From Leptidea sinapis (taxonomy: Eukaryota > Arthropoda > Insecta > Lepidoptera > Pieridae): a DNA stretch of 64,000 bases. Shown here piece by piece: positions 1 to 11,109 of this stretch (the stretch's first letter is position 1; each line of letters begins with the position of its first letter). Location of the stretch: contig NC_066297.1 of assembly GCF_905404315.1 (NCBI RefSeq), positions 2,790,001 to 2,854,000 on the forward strand, read 5' to 3'. The notes below the pieces were generated by a model, which was given only the letters and a program-made list of their open reading frames with translations, made no database searches and was not told where the DNA came from. Position numbers and translations under genes: made by a program.

Positions 1-179
1 AATGCTAAGAAATATCCCACTGGTTGTCCCAACTCTCTGTTTAATAAAATTTTCGCATCTATATTTTGAGACTTGGCGCTGAAAATTATATATATTGATT
101 TTATGACTATATTTTAACAAAAGGTTATTGGCGCTAAACCAGTACAGTATCTCAGATAGAGCATTGTTTACTTCGTCAT

Positions 180-365
180 ATAAAACTTAGCTTCTCTTGA
201 ATATTTCATTGAAGTGAATTGTCATCTGCAAACAAAACGTTGTGCTTTTTTCAACAAGATTAGGTAGATTATTTATATAAATTAGGAAGAGGAACGGTCC
301 AAGAATAGACCCTTCTTGTACCGATACCGAGAGGAGTCCCAGGAGATCTCTTGCCATTCACATCA
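180..365 (-). mobile_element. LINE reverse-transcriptase core remnant
   Basis: The reverse strand reads GSILGPFLFLIYINNLPNL and, after a frame change, the RT catalytic box FADD near 221-232. These are the palm motifs of a Jockey/CR1-type non-LTR reverse transcriptase. Frameshifts make it inactive. Confidence 0.6.
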
Positions 366-397
366 ACCTTCTGAATTAAAATTTTTTTAACAAAAAA

Positions 398-645
398 AAA
401 CAACCGACTTCAAAAACACTATTTCAAAACAATAGATATAATATGCACTAAAAAGTATAAAAATAATTGCGTATTTCTATACAATTTAATTAAATAAACT
501 AATTCTAGTAACGATTATTGCCATTTTTGGAATCGTGTGTCCTTCCGCCGCGACTCGCTCTCGCCTCTCGCCTCCTCACAACTCAAGCACATCTCACCTA
601 TAACTATGTATGTAGTTACAAACCTATCTTGGATGACACCGACGA
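398..645 (-). repeat. Repeat family E (gaagtcggtt family)
   Basis: Matches in reverse orientation to 8380-8740, 10742-11100, 13395-13725 and 27560-27840. Landmarks are aaccgacttcaaaaacac, a GC-rich ctcgcctctcgcctcctcac block, and aactatgtatgtagttac. The class is not identified. Confidence 0.6.
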
Positions 646-828
646 GAGGTCTTATCATGGGACGCTTCCACAGTAGCGCCGTACTCTGCCACCAAGTAGA
701 GCAAGCAATATTATTATGTTTCGTAATGAACTGCACTTTTGCTAGTGAAATTACTTGGTTAATAAGTCTTAAGGTGGCCCAAGCTTCTAGCTAAAGCAAA
801 ATTGGGCCGATTGGAAAAGTGGTGACTT

Positions 829-1067
829 TTTTATGATAATAAAGGACGAGACGAGCTGATGGTAAGTGATACTCCCTGCCCATTACAATGCAGTGACACT
901 CAAGATTCTTGAAAAACCCAAGATTTCTGAGTGGCACTAAAATTGCGCCTGTCATCTCATTTGCCCAGTAATTTAACTACATAGCTACGGCGCCCTTCAG
1001 ACCGAAACACAATAATGCTTACACATTACTATTCATGGCAGAAATAGGGCTCATTGTGGTACCTATT
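829..1067 (-). repeat. Family A repeat copy
   Basis: Reverse copy of the abundant family A. Landmarks are ttatgataataaaggacgag, the gctcaagattcttg half-hairpin, and ggcgcccttcagaccgaaac. The 5' end is truncated. Confidence 0.7.
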
Positions 1068-1424
1068 CCTATTTATAATATTAGTTCAGAAGTTTAGATT
1101 ATGTTTTACAATGTTTTTTTTCCTTCCAATAAAAGTTATCTACTCTCTGATCTTAACAAGTCCCTTGTTCTTGTTTTATTAAAGAATTCCAAACATTTTG
1201 TATACAATCAATCTTTACCGGATTAATTAGAAACTTCTTTAAGTTGAAAGCCTAACAAAGTTTAAAGTTAATAAAATAATGATCGAATCTATTATCTGTA
1301 TTGATCTTGGCTTGATATCAATTAAGAAGAAAATGTGAAATCATGATTTAAATTATTGGCAATTGTTTATTTAGATTAATACTTAAAACGTTTAAAATGT
1401 CTAGATTAAAAAAAAAATAAAAGT

Positions 1425-1515
1425 ACACGAGTATGACACATGGGCCAGCGATCGCCTCCCTCGATCATAATTTAGGGAAGGGGACGACCCGTCCCATGTC
1501 AACGCCACAAGCAGT
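1425..1515. repeat. Short dispersed repeat M
   Basis: Contains gacacatgggccagcgatcg and a cgacccgtccc tract. It resembles, in one or other orientation, 16795-16865, 18970-19110 and the far end of the family C copy at 42750-42860. Class unknown. Confidence 0.35.
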
Positions 1516-1609
1516 GACATTTAAGCTATACAATTATAATTAGAGAAAAACCATAAGGATATATAGCATTTACAATTGTACAAAAAAGATATAGAAATAA
1601 AGACATAAA

Positions 1610-1793
1610 ACATAATAAATTAGATGGAAGTCGCAGTGTTGGTAGGACCCCCACAAGTTGGACCGACGATCTGATCAAGATCGCCGGAATACGTTGGATG
1701 AGGGCAGCGCAGGACCGATCGTCGTGGAAATCTTTGGAGGAGGCCTTAGTCCAGAAGTGGACGTCTTCCGGGTGATGATGATGATGAGGATAA
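1610..1793 (+). mobile_element. RTE-like LINE, extreme C-terminus and tail
   Basis: Encodes remnants of WTDDLIKIAGIRWMRAAQDR, the end of an endonuclease-reverse transcriptase. It is followed by the cttccgg(gatgat)n tail shared with 7300-7545 and 7880-8305. 5' truncated. Confidence 0.65.
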
Positions 1794-2129
1794 ATAAAGT
1801 ATCTATTTTAAAAAGGGATAAAATAGAAGTATCTATAACGGTATAATAAATTCATGATTCGTTAAAAAAAAGAGTTTTAATACATAAAGTAGTAGCTGAT
1901 ATATAAAAAATAGAGCTCAGCGATATAAAATGCACCTTTTATAATTTTCTGGTACATTGGATAATGTGCGTGTTAATTTCATGATGATTGGTTTAATAAG
2001 CAAAGTTTCAACGTAACAAAAAGCTCATTCATCATAATAATGTCTAATTTAAAATTTTATTTCTATTTTAAAAAGGCTTTGGTTTTTTGATTAGGGCTGT
2101 ATTTACTCACATTTTAATATTTTTCGTGA

Positions 2130-2400
2130 AATGAAATATATTTTATTTCATAGATAAATTATGTTACACTTGAATGAATGTCATTTATTTTTCGTACAGC
2201 TCATTCGGAAGGCAGGATTTCCTTAGAGAAGAATGAGAAAGAAACTCTAAAGATGTTCTTTTTAAAACAGATCAGGTATTACAAGTTCTTATTTTCAATG
2301 CAATTTACAAATCATATCTATTACAAATATGCAAAGTGATGCAACAAAAATACTCAAACGTCAAATACTAAATGCCTTACACGAGTAAGACAAAAAAAAA
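2130..2400 (-). mobile_element. LINE 3'-end repeat
   Basis: Reverse complement of the sequence at 19318-19555. Both share tactcgtgtaaggcatttagt, a tgttgcatcact block and gaatgagctgta. Probably the 3' end of a CR1/Jockey-like LINE. Confidence 0.5.
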
Positions 2401-2647
2401 TTTTTAATTAATAAGTAAAAACACAAGAGCTATAGATTCTAATAGATGCATAAATCTACACATGGTGGACATAGAATATATAAATAAATAAAGTCATTTT
2501 GCGAGACTTTAATTAGCTATTATTTAAAAAATATATCTTAAATTTTAAAATAATTAAATAAAAGAAGTTAAAAAAACATGAAGCAGACCTCCCGGTAACA
2601 GAAACAAATCTTTTGACTTTATCAACTAGACAAGGGGAATAACTACC

Positions 2648-2932
2648 AGTGGCTCCTTTGCACAGTGTGCCGGCTAGACTATGGGTTCCACAACGGCACC
2701 TATTTCTGCCGTGATTTAGTAATGTGTAAGCATTACTGCGTTTCGGTTAGAAGGGCGCCGTAGCTAGTGAAATTACTGGGCAAATCAGACTTAACATCTT
2801 ATGACTCAAAATGACTTGAATTTGTGGGTTTTTCAATAATCCTGAGCGGCACTGCATTGTAACGGGCAGAGCGTATCAATTACCATCAGCTGAACGTCCT
2901 GCTCGTCTCGTCCCTTATTTTCATAAAAAAAG
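2648..2932 (+). repeat. Family A repeat copy, near full length
   Basis: Runs from gctcctttgcaca through gcgccgtagctagtgaaat to cgtcctgctcgtctcgtccc and an A-rich end. Both internal hairpin regions are present in diverged form. Confidence 0.75.
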
Positions 2933-3189
2933 ACAAATAGGCACTTAACATCAACAGTGTATATGGATTGAACATTACTAATCGATATAGGATGTTAAGT
3001 CTCATCAGTCCAGTAATCTTCGACAGTAATTACTGTTTTACGGCAGAAAAAGATGCAATGGTAAAATGCCCATAAGAACAGTATCCGGTCAATTTCTAGT
3101 AATATAAAAATAATGCTGAATATGCCAATTCAAATATTTTTATTCAAAAAAGGAATTAATATCACTTATTGAATGTCATAAACTACCAC

Positions 3190-3540
3190 CCATTCGAAAT
3201 AGTATGCCTGAGATATCGTACAAAAAAATATATAATTAAATATCCTGATGTCATTCAATCCATTTCCAGTCTGTCATATCATCAAGAATATCATTTATGT
3301 TATAATAATAACAATTCTTTTGAATTTCGTAACACATTTGTTTTGCACATTTTTTTAAGATCATGTTGTAAAAGCATATACATCGCCCAACAAAAGACTT
3401 ACTAGCTCTACTTAACCGAGAAGTAGGCATAACAAGTTCATGTTTGTTTCTCGTGTTAACATTGTGATTGTCACAGTTAGCAAATAGCAACAGTAGCAAA
3501 TTCGTTAATGCGCTTATAAACATATACAACAGTTATAATA
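3190..3540 (-). mobile_element. CR1-like LINE C-terminal remnant
   Basis: The reverse strand encodes KSFVGRCICFYNMI and ends ILDDMTDWKWIE. The same segment is at 57490-57650 on the + strand. This is the C-terminal end of a non-LTR reverse transcriptase. Confidence 0.6.
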
Positions 3541-3599
3541 TATATTTCTTTAAATTTTTCTCTTAATGATTCTTTAGGTCCTAGCCTACCTTATATTAG

Positions 3600-3775
3600 A
3601 GCAATTAAGATGGTAGACAATTTATTAAAAAGAGCGCAAAAACCCGGGAGAGTTGCTTGCGCCGTTTCTTCTCTCTCAGAGCACCATTGTGTTTCCAAAG
3701 CGGTGGTACTGTTTGAAGTGACATCAAAAAGTTATGTAAAGAAATCAAATTTGAGAAAATAAATGCCTTTTAATA
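3600..3775 (+). mobile_element. LINE 3' UTR remnant
   Basis: Shares gagagttgcttgcgccg, cttctctctcagagc and gagaaaataaatgcctttta with 4400-4575, so it is a 3' tail of the same LINE group. Confidence 0.55.
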
Positions 3776-3829
3776 TTATACCAGAAATGATAATAATCCT
3801 GCGTCAGATTTATTTAAATGTGGAAAGGC

Positions 3830-4100
3830 ACCACTTCTATAACATTATGCCTTAAAGTATTTTATACACTAGAGAATTTCCCTTTACATGTTGTATTTTG
3901 CTAAAGATATTCATATTATTGGTGCGGGATTTTATTCTGAAGAAAATATGTTATCTTGCAGCGTGGGCGATCGCGCAGTGCGTGGTCTCTTCAGAGAAGG
4001 GGGGTGACTCCCTCGGAAATCTTATTTCTATTAACGGTGGAACAGGGCCGTACTCAACACGGAACGGGCCTGATTTAATTTAACTTTATTATATAGAAAT
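3830..4100. other. Unassigned stretch
   Basis: An open frame at 3898-4083 has no recognisable motif, and the gcgatcgcgcagtgcgtgg region resembles dispersed repeat M. No gene is supported. Confidence 0.3.
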
Positions 4101-4194
4101 TTATTACAATAGATAGTATAATAAGTCAAAGTCAAAAATACTTTATTGACATAAAATCAAAATCTAGTAGGCTTCATAAGATACATAATAGCTT

Positions 4195-4595
4195 TAAGGG
4201 TAAATGTATACACTTCTACAATAAAGTCCCAGCCACTGTTCAGGCATTATCTATAAATAAATTTAAATGTTTTATAAAAAAATGGCTCTGTCGTAAATCC
4301 TATTACTCCACTGCTGAATATCTAAATGATCGGACAGCCTGGGACTAGATTGTGATTATTATATAGCGATAGAAATGACTGTACAATATTGTATATTTTT
4401 ATTGAAAAGAGCCCAAAAAAAAGAATGCTGGGAGAGTTTCTAGCGCCACTTCTTCTCTCTCAGAGCGCCATTTGTTTCCGAAGCGGTAGTAGTATCTAGT
4501 AGTATAAGAAATGACATCAAAAAGAATTCTAAAGGAATCAATTTTGAGAAAATAAATGCCTTTTATGCCTTTAACGTCAATCACTAAAAATTCAA
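4195..4595 (+). mobile_element. CR1/Jockey-like LINE C-terminus plus 3' UTR
   Basis: Forward frames encode KVPATVQALSINKF and YYSTAEYLNDRTAWD followed by a stop, the usual end of this reverse-transcriptase group. A 3' UTR ending gagaaaataaatgcctttta follows. A reverse copy lies at 30265-30640. Confidence 0.7.
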
Positions 4596-4641
4596 TTTAA
4601 ATACATATTAATTTCACAAAAGTTTATACATATATCAATCT

Positions 4642-4881
4642 ATACAAATGATTTGAGTTTTCTTTAGTGTTAATTCCGCCAATATTTGTCTTTAACAATT
4701 CGACACGTGTTTCGCCTCTACACTAGGCATCGTCAGGTCGTGTTGTCGCCAAAATCTGGCACGAGTCAGTCTCGTGGATGATCTCTCGAGGATGCTTCGT
4801 GTAGAGGCGAAACACGCGTCGAATTGTTTAAAGACAAATATTGGCGGAATTAACACTAAAAAAAACTCAAATCATTTGTAT
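4642..4881. repeat. Foldback element (family D2)
   Basis: The left arm from 4642 and the right arm ending at 4881 are reverse complements over about 90 bases. Shared blocks include attccgccaatatttgtctt and cgtgtttcgcctctacac. The spacer is about 55 bases. Single-arm relatives lie at 11625-11745 and 27235-27330. Confidence 0.75.
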
Positions 4882-4899
4882 AATTATGGATTTCCGCAA

Positions 4900-6100
4900 A
4901 GTAACGCCTACTTCAATAAATTTTCTATATCAGTCTATTAAAATAGCATAAGGTTGAACCATAAAATTTATAAAAAGTATCAACTATAATACTATTTAAC
5001 TCCATATTGTAATATGGTTTACGTAATCTTTAATACTGTAATAAGCCTTCGACATGAGTCTAAATAATAAATGATTTAAATTTATTTATTGATAATTTAG
5101 ATACGCTTGTGGGTAATTTATTGTTAAAATTTAATACCATTGCATGCAAAACAATTGTTTATTTTATAAGGCCTGGTAGGGGGCACTATAAGCTTATAGT
5201 TATTTCTAGTGTCAAATTATGTTTGTCGCTTATTTTACTGTATAAATTATAATGTTAATGTACAGGAGGTTGCTATAAATATATTGGCCGTACATGGTCA
5301 TAATATGAATTTCTTTGAATTTATCCCTTGGAGATTCTCGTTAATAATTATTATGTAATTGGATGCCCTTTTACACACCTCTTTTCGCTTTTGTCATGGA
5401 GAGGAAGGACAATTTCATATTGATATTTTTAAAATCGTTCAAATCAGATCAAAATCACTCTGTTCATGTATGGCAAGACAATTATTATAAATGTCAAAAG
5501 TTTTCTTTTCTTTTTACAATTACCAGCACATCGGAAAATCTTTAGCTTTAATGAGAGGAAGTCTTTTAAATCAATTTTACAGCTTCGTACTTCTACAAAT
5601 AATTTCAATTACAATAATTTAAAAAAAAACTTTTATTTATTTATTTATGCTACGTTTTCATATACTTTCAATATATGAATAACAAAGTACAAACTTCAGC
5701 CAAAAAAAAGAAATAGTAATAACTAACGAGTTGCTTTTATTTATTGCAATATTAGCCGATCAATTTGAAATTTTATTTTACTCTCTCCTGTAAAGCAAAA
5801 TCGACTTCCGCCCTAATCCGTCTGAGCCGCAAATATATGTAAAGTGATGACGGGTCGCCTGATGAAACTTTTTCAGACAGTTTAATTAGCGAAATATATC
5901 TATATTTTACAGAATATGATATATATTATTATAAATACATCATTTCAACATCAGTTTATCATCAGTTTAAAACAATTATTCCATTGGGGCCGAGAACTGA
6001 ATCTCTTTGTAGAAACCAGATAACGCTACAAACAATTTCAGACGCTTAGTGATTGACGACGCTCTTAGAACTGCACATAGGAATAAAAAAATTCATATTT
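4900..6100. other. AT-rich unassigned stretch
   Basis: No host gene is supported. Weak similarity to LINE 3' regions is possible around 5000-5345. Short frames at 5363-5678 have low-complexity composition and no motif. Confidence 0.3.
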
Positions 6101-6149
6101 GTAGTTCTTTGGGTTAGGTATAAAAACACTAATTGTAAACATTAATTGT

Positions 6150-6450
6150 AATGGGTTATCCTGCCTAAAATCGGCAGGCCGTACCATCGGCCGTATATCG
6201 TCATACATCTTTGTGCCGTTTGGTATCGAGACACTTGGCCCGTGGGGCCCAGAGGCGCGGAGAATGTTCAAAATACTATCTTCGCGCCTCAATAAGGCTA
6301 CTGGAAACCCAAGCGCTGGCCGCTATCTCGGTCAACGGATCAGCCTAGCTATCCAACGCGGAAATGCTGCCAGTATTCTACGCTTCAACGTAATGATAGT
6401 TTTAATTGTATGTAGTCATAGTGTTGTAAATATAGTTATAAGATTTATTA
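6150..6450 (+). mobile_element. Non-LTR retrotransposon C-terminus, GPWGPE type
   Basis: Encodes FGIETLGPWGPEARRM and GQRISLAIQRGNAASI, the terminal segment of a reverse-transcriptase polyprotein. Other copies are at 12940-13225, 46790-47060 and 49765-50330. Confidence 0.7.
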
Positions 6451-6464
6451 TTCCATAGTTTTAC

Positions 6465-6625
6465 AACCAAACTATGGAATGAGCTTCATGGTGCGGACTT
6501 TCTAAGTTAAAACGGTAGGTATCTTCAAAAAAAGTGCGTACACCTTTCCTAAAAGGTTAGCAATGCTCCTGTGATTCCTCTCATCTTGCAAGAGAATGTG
6601 GACAGCGGTGATCATTCATCCTATT
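6465..6625 (+). mobile_element. LINE C-terminal remnant (LWNEL type)
   Basis: Decayed match to 30905-31190, sharing caaactatggaatgagctt and ggttagcaatgctcctgtga. Heavily degraded. Confidence 0.5.
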
Positions 6626-6696
6626 GTCCAGTTGTCCTCCTCTACGATACAAAAAATATTGTTCAACCCGTGCTTTAAGAAATTGGAGAAAAGAAC

Positions 6697-7013
6697 GCTC
6701 CTTTGCACAGGATGCCGGCTAGATTATGGGTACCACAACGGCGTTTATTTCAGTCGTGATGCAGTAATGTGTAAGCAGTTCTGTGTTGTGGTAATGTGCA
6801 TTTCGGTCACAAGGGCGCCGTAGCTAGTGAATTTACTGGGCAAATAAGACTCAACATCTTATGTGTCAAGGTGGCGAGTGCAATTATTGTGGTGCCGCTC
6901 AGAATTTTTGGGATTTTCAACAATCCTGAGCAGCACTGCATTTCAATGGGCAGGGAGTACTATTACCATCTGATGAACGTCCTGCTCGTCTCGACTCTTG
7001 TTTTCACAAAAAA
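6697..7013 (+). repeat. Family A repeat copy with internal duplication
   Basis: From ctcctttgcacaggatgcc to ctgctcgtctcgac and an A run. It carries an extra tandem-like block (tgttgtggtaatgtgca) beside the first hairpin that other copies lack. The frames read here are not genes. Confidence 0.75.
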
Positions 7014-7129
7014 AACTATTACTGTGATTTGGTTAATTTATTCGTATTCTAACAAGCAGCCAAGAAATTGAACTTTCTCAGGGCAAATCCTAAACGTTTT
7101 CTGTTTTAAATATTTTCTTTCTAAAAAAT

Positions 7130-7250
7130 AATAAAGGACCTAAGCCACTAGAATATTTGCATGTATGTCAAGAGGAGACATGTGCCTAGTCTTAAATTTG
7201 TAACAACTTCAGCTCGAAATGTTAGCAAATAAAGAACTTTGACTTTAAGT
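7130..7250 (+). mobile_element. LINE 3' tail remnant
   Basis: Contains tttgcatgtatgtcaagagg, acatgtgcct and the terminal aataaagaactttgacttt. Matches 16025-16140 in reverse orientation. Confidence 0.5.
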
Positions 7251-7299
7251 ATTTATGTAGAGTTTTTGTGTTAAGTTAGTAATATTTCTATTAAGTGCG

Positions 7300-7545
7300 A
7301 GTATTATATCATCATCAAAATCATCATCAGCCGGAAGACGTCCACTGCGGGACAATGGCCTCCCCCAAAGATTTCCACGACGATCGGTCCTGCACTGCCC
7401 TCATCCAACGTATTCCGGCGATCTTGACCAGATCGTCGGTCCATCTTGTGGGGGGCCTACCGACACTGGGTCTTCCGGTACGTGGTTGCCATTTGAGGAC
7501 TTTATTACCCCAACGGCCATCTGTCTGTCGAGTATTATATATAAT
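7300..7545 (-). mobile_element. RTE-like LINE C-terminus
   Basis: The reverse strand reads GRWGNKVLKWQPRTGRPSVG then RPPTRWTDDLVKIAGIRW and ends with the QWTSSG-type terminus. It is open for 76 residues but lacks the polymerase and endonuclease. Confidence 0.75.
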
Positions 7546-7879
7546 TAATGAATTCATTCATATAATGTCCTTAATTCTTATTATTTGCGTTTAATAAATA
7601 ATAAAAACATTACTACAGTTGCACCTGAATGTTTGAATCCAGCCCTGGGCTCTCTCCAAGACAAATAGTTAGAACGTCTTCTAGACAGATAGCGCTGACA
7701 CCTCGCGCATTACTCCTGTATCCGACCCAAGCCGGGCTGTAATCTAATAACTCCTATCTCGATTCGACTGTATCTTTTTGTATCTAATTTATTCAGATAA
7801 ATTTAAATTGACAGATACAAATCTAATAAGTTAGGTTCGCTTATATTACGTATTTGTTTTGTATTAATGTAAACGAATT

Positions 7880-8305
7880 TTTACCAGTGATGACATACGG
7901 AACGCAGACGTGGTCGCTAACTATGAACCTTATAAGGAAGCTCATGGTCTCTCAGAGGGTTATGCTCGGAGTTTCCATGCGAGATTAAATCAGAAATGAG
8001 GGGATCCGTAGGAGAACCAAAATTCCTGACAAGCCCAGATGGTTGCGAAACTGTAGTGGCTTGAGCAGGGCATATAGCTCGATGGACAGATGGCCGTTGG
8101 GGCAGTAAAGTGCTCGAATGGCGACCATGTACCGGAAGACGCAGTGTTGATAGGCACCCCATAAGATGGACCGACGATCTGGTCAAGATCGCCGGAATAC
8201 GTTGGTTGAGGGCAGCGCAGGACCGAACGTCGTGGAAATCTTTGGGGGAGGCTTTTGTCTAACAGTGGACGGCTTCCAGCTGATGTTGATGATGATGAGG
8301 CCACG
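7880..8305 (+). mobile_element. RTE-like LINE C-terminus, longer copy
   Basis: Starts in the VMTYGTQTWSLT block of the reverse transcriptase and runs through WTDDLVKIAGIRW to the tgatgttgatgatgatgag tail. Stops and frameshifts interrupt it. Confidence 0.75.
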
Positions 8306-8379
8306 ATAAGATGGACCAATTATCACAATTCAAGTTCTTAAGGTTGATGCATATCGATACCATCATTTATATTTATGCC

Positions 8380-8740
8380 GTTTTTAGCCGATTTCAAATA
8401 AGAGGAGGTTTTCAATTAGTTGGTATATTTTATTTATGTTTGTTACTTCAAAACTTTGGACTGGGTGAATTGATTTCGATAATTCCGTTTTTATTGTCAG
8501 CCAAGGTAGGTTTATAACGATATACATCATAAGTGAGATGTGCTTGAGTCGCACACGCGATGTGAGGAGGCGAGAGACGAGGCGGGAGAACACCGATTCC
8601 AAAAATACCAATAATCGTTACTAGAATTAGTTTAATTAATTAGATTGTATAAAAATACGCAATTATTTTCATACTTTTTAGTGCATATTATATCTATTGT
8701 TTTGGAATAGTGTATATGAAGTTGGTTGTTTTTTTCTTAA
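8380..8740 (+). repeat. Repeat family E copy
   Basis: Contains gagatgtgcttgagtcgcac, actagaattagtttaatt, ttagtgcatattatatctat and terminal gaagttggttgtttttt. It matches 10970-11095 and 13600-13717. Confidence 0.65.
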
Positions 8741-9109
8741 ATTTTTTTATTGCTCTAATTTGTATAATATTTCACTTTGACTTTAAAAAATATAAGATTT
8801 TTCAAATATAAGCCATTTGGATGGTTCTAGACTTGAAAATCAATGGGTCAGCACAGTATTTAAAAGCAAAACTAAGTTAATCACGTCCCGGTAATTAAGT
8901 TAATCGAGTTATCTTTGAGCCTGCAGATGTTCCAGATGTTGCTAATGCGAACACTAATTGAATCTTCAATTAAGTTTTGTTACGAATCAAGTTTCTACCC
9001 GAATTGTTAATGTAAATGGTTTAGGAGGTACGAAGGCTCTATTTCATAAGGTTTATCTTGTTAAGCGATAGGAGAGAAAATATGTGACCTACACATGGTG
9101 CTGACAAGA

Positions 9110-9404
9110 TGGTGTTTTTATTTATGATAATAAGGGACGACACGAGCAGGACGTTCAGCTAATAGTAACTGATACGCCTTGCCCATTATAATGTAGTGCC
9201 GCTCAGGATTCTTGAAAAAATCAAAAATTCTGAGCGGTCATCTTGGGACATAAAATGTTAAATCTCATTTAAGCCCAGTAATTTCACTAGCTACGGCGCC
9301 CTTCAGAGCGAAACACAGTAATGCATACACATTACTGCTTCACGGCAGAAATAAGCACCGTTGTGGTACCCATAATCTAACCGGCATCCTGTGCAAAGGA
9401 GCCT
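9110..9404 (-). repeat. Family A repeat copy (left half of inverted pair)
   Basis: Reverse-oriented, nearly complete copy ending in the gcatcctgtgcaaaggagcc terminus at about 9403, where it abuts a forward copy. Confidence 0.8.
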
Positions 9405-9617
9405 TATGCTTACACATTATTGTGTTTCGGTCAGAAGGGTGCCGTAGCTAGTGGAATTACTGGGCAAATGAGACTTAACATCTTATGTCTCAAGATGACG
9501 AGCGCAAATGTATTACCGCTCAGAATTTTTGGATTTTTCAAGAATCCAATTGTAATGGGCAGGGCGTATCAATTACCATCAGCTGAACGTCCTGCTCGTC
9601 CCGTCCCTTATTATGGC
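9405..9617 (+). repeat. Family A repeat copy (right half of inverted pair)
   Basis: Starts inside the element at atgcttacacattattgtg and runs to gctcgtcccgtccctta. Together with 9110-9404 it forms a large head-to-head inverted repeat. Confidence 0.8.
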
Positions 9618-10105
9618 TTACCCCAACATACTGCTCTCTATTCTCCATATTTTTCGCCGCTAGCCTTGTCAACTATAGGTTAAATAAGGAAGTATCTCTT
9701 TTCATTCAACATTAAAATTTAACACATAAATATACGAAGTTTCGTATAAATTCATTTATTTTAAAATTTCAATGTAAAATAATGTAATTGAAATTGTTTC
9801 GAGAATTTCGCTGAAAGACTATTTTTACTTCAACACTCGTGTACAAGCCGCAGAAATATTCGTAGAATTTCATTTTCTTCGAACAGAAACAATAAAAGTG
9901 TGGAGAATTGTTTTCCGCGAATTTCATTTGATTCGAGTGTTGGTGTGAAGTGGCTATAGAGGTTTTGTTGCACAAGCTTGATTCTACTTTACTTTGTTTA
10001 CAGTTAATTTTCTTTTATTCAACTTATGCTATTATTTTTCTTCATTTTAGCAAATGTTATTTTATTGAAATATTTGATTTATTATATACAGGATTTGTAA
10101 TGTTT

Positions 10106-10245
10106 CAACTCGTGAACGACTGCTTCTTGTGTTGCCTACTCGACCTGTTCTACGACTCTGATTGCTAATTATGACAGTAATCACGACCTCATGTTCACAA
10201 AGCATCTTTACATAAACAACGAATTTGAGTTGTAGGGATGTTGAA
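10106..10245 (+). repeat. Family C repeat fragment
   Basis: Shares gacagtaatcacgacc and catgttcacaaagcatcttt with the longer forward copy at 20893-21340. It lacks the 3' half. Confidence 0.55.
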
Positions 10246-10267
10246 CACTTGTATTTCCTTTTATTAT

Positions 10268-10690
10268 TTTTTAACCGACATCGAACAAGGAGGAGGTTCT
10301 GAATTCGTAGGCATTTTTTTATGTTTGTTACCACAAAACTTTCGACTGAGTGAACCGATTTTGATAATTCTCTTTTAATTTGAAAGCTGGTGCTTCCCGT
10401 GTGGTCTCATTGTAATTTGATCCAAATCTGACATTGGCATCCATATGAAAAATCATAAAAGTCTTAAATTTTCTGTACATACGTATAGCAAATTGGATGA
10501 TAAATTTACGAATAACTCAATATCGCGCCAACCGATTTCGATGATTCTTTCTTTATTGGAAAGGATATACTTCAAAGATAGTTTGGTTAGGATTTTATTA
10601 CGGAATCCATGACAAAATTACGGAACTTTTCAATTAAGCGATTACGTTCATTGCTGCATTGAAAAATTTAGTATATCTGCACATATTTAG
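10268..10690 (+). repeat. Family E internal region
   Basis: Begins aaccgacatcgaacaaggag and includes ttggaaaggatatacttcaa and aatccatgacaaaattacgg. These recur in reverse at 13790-14290. The two copies flank or belong to the family E foldbacks. Confidence 0.55.
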
Positions 10691-10735
10691 ACAAAAAGTT
10701 AGTTAGTGTACTTCACTAACTAACTTTTTGTCTAA
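10691..10735. repeat. Perfect 20-bp stem-loop
   Basis: Arms agacaaaaagttagttagtg and its reverse complement are separated by about five bases (tactt). It lies between two family E segments. A third half-copy of the arm (aaaagttagttaatt) follows. Confidence 0.7.
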
Positions 10736-10741
10736 AAAAGT

Positions 10742-11100
10742 TAGTTAATTCACTTCAAAAACACTATTCCAAAACAATAGATATAATATGCACTAAAAAG
10801 TATAAAAATAATTGCGTATTTTTATACAATCTACTAATAGTTACGATTATTGTAATTTTTGAAGTCGGTGTCATCCAAAATATGCTTGTAACTACATACA
10901 TAGTTATAGGTGAGATGTGCTTGAGTCGTGAGGAGGTGAGAGGTGAGATCGGGTCGCGGCGGATGGACACCGATTCAAAAAATTACAATAATCGTAACTA
11001 GAATTATATTGTATACAAATACGCAATAATTTTATACTTTTTAGTGCATATTATATCTATTGTTTTGGAATAGTGTTTTTGAAGTCGGTTGTTTTTTTGT
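10742..11100. repeat. Family E foldback
   Basis: The left arm (cacttcaaaaacactattcc to about 10865) and the right arm (10970 to gaagtcggttgttttttt) are reverse complements around a unique GC-richer centre. Confidence 0.7.
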
Positions 11101-11109
11101 TAAAATTTT

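Noticed and set aside
9420..9683. 87-residue open frame
   Set aside because: It lies within a family A repeat; similar frames occur in other copies (6796-7071, 28203-28421), so it is chance coding in a repeat.
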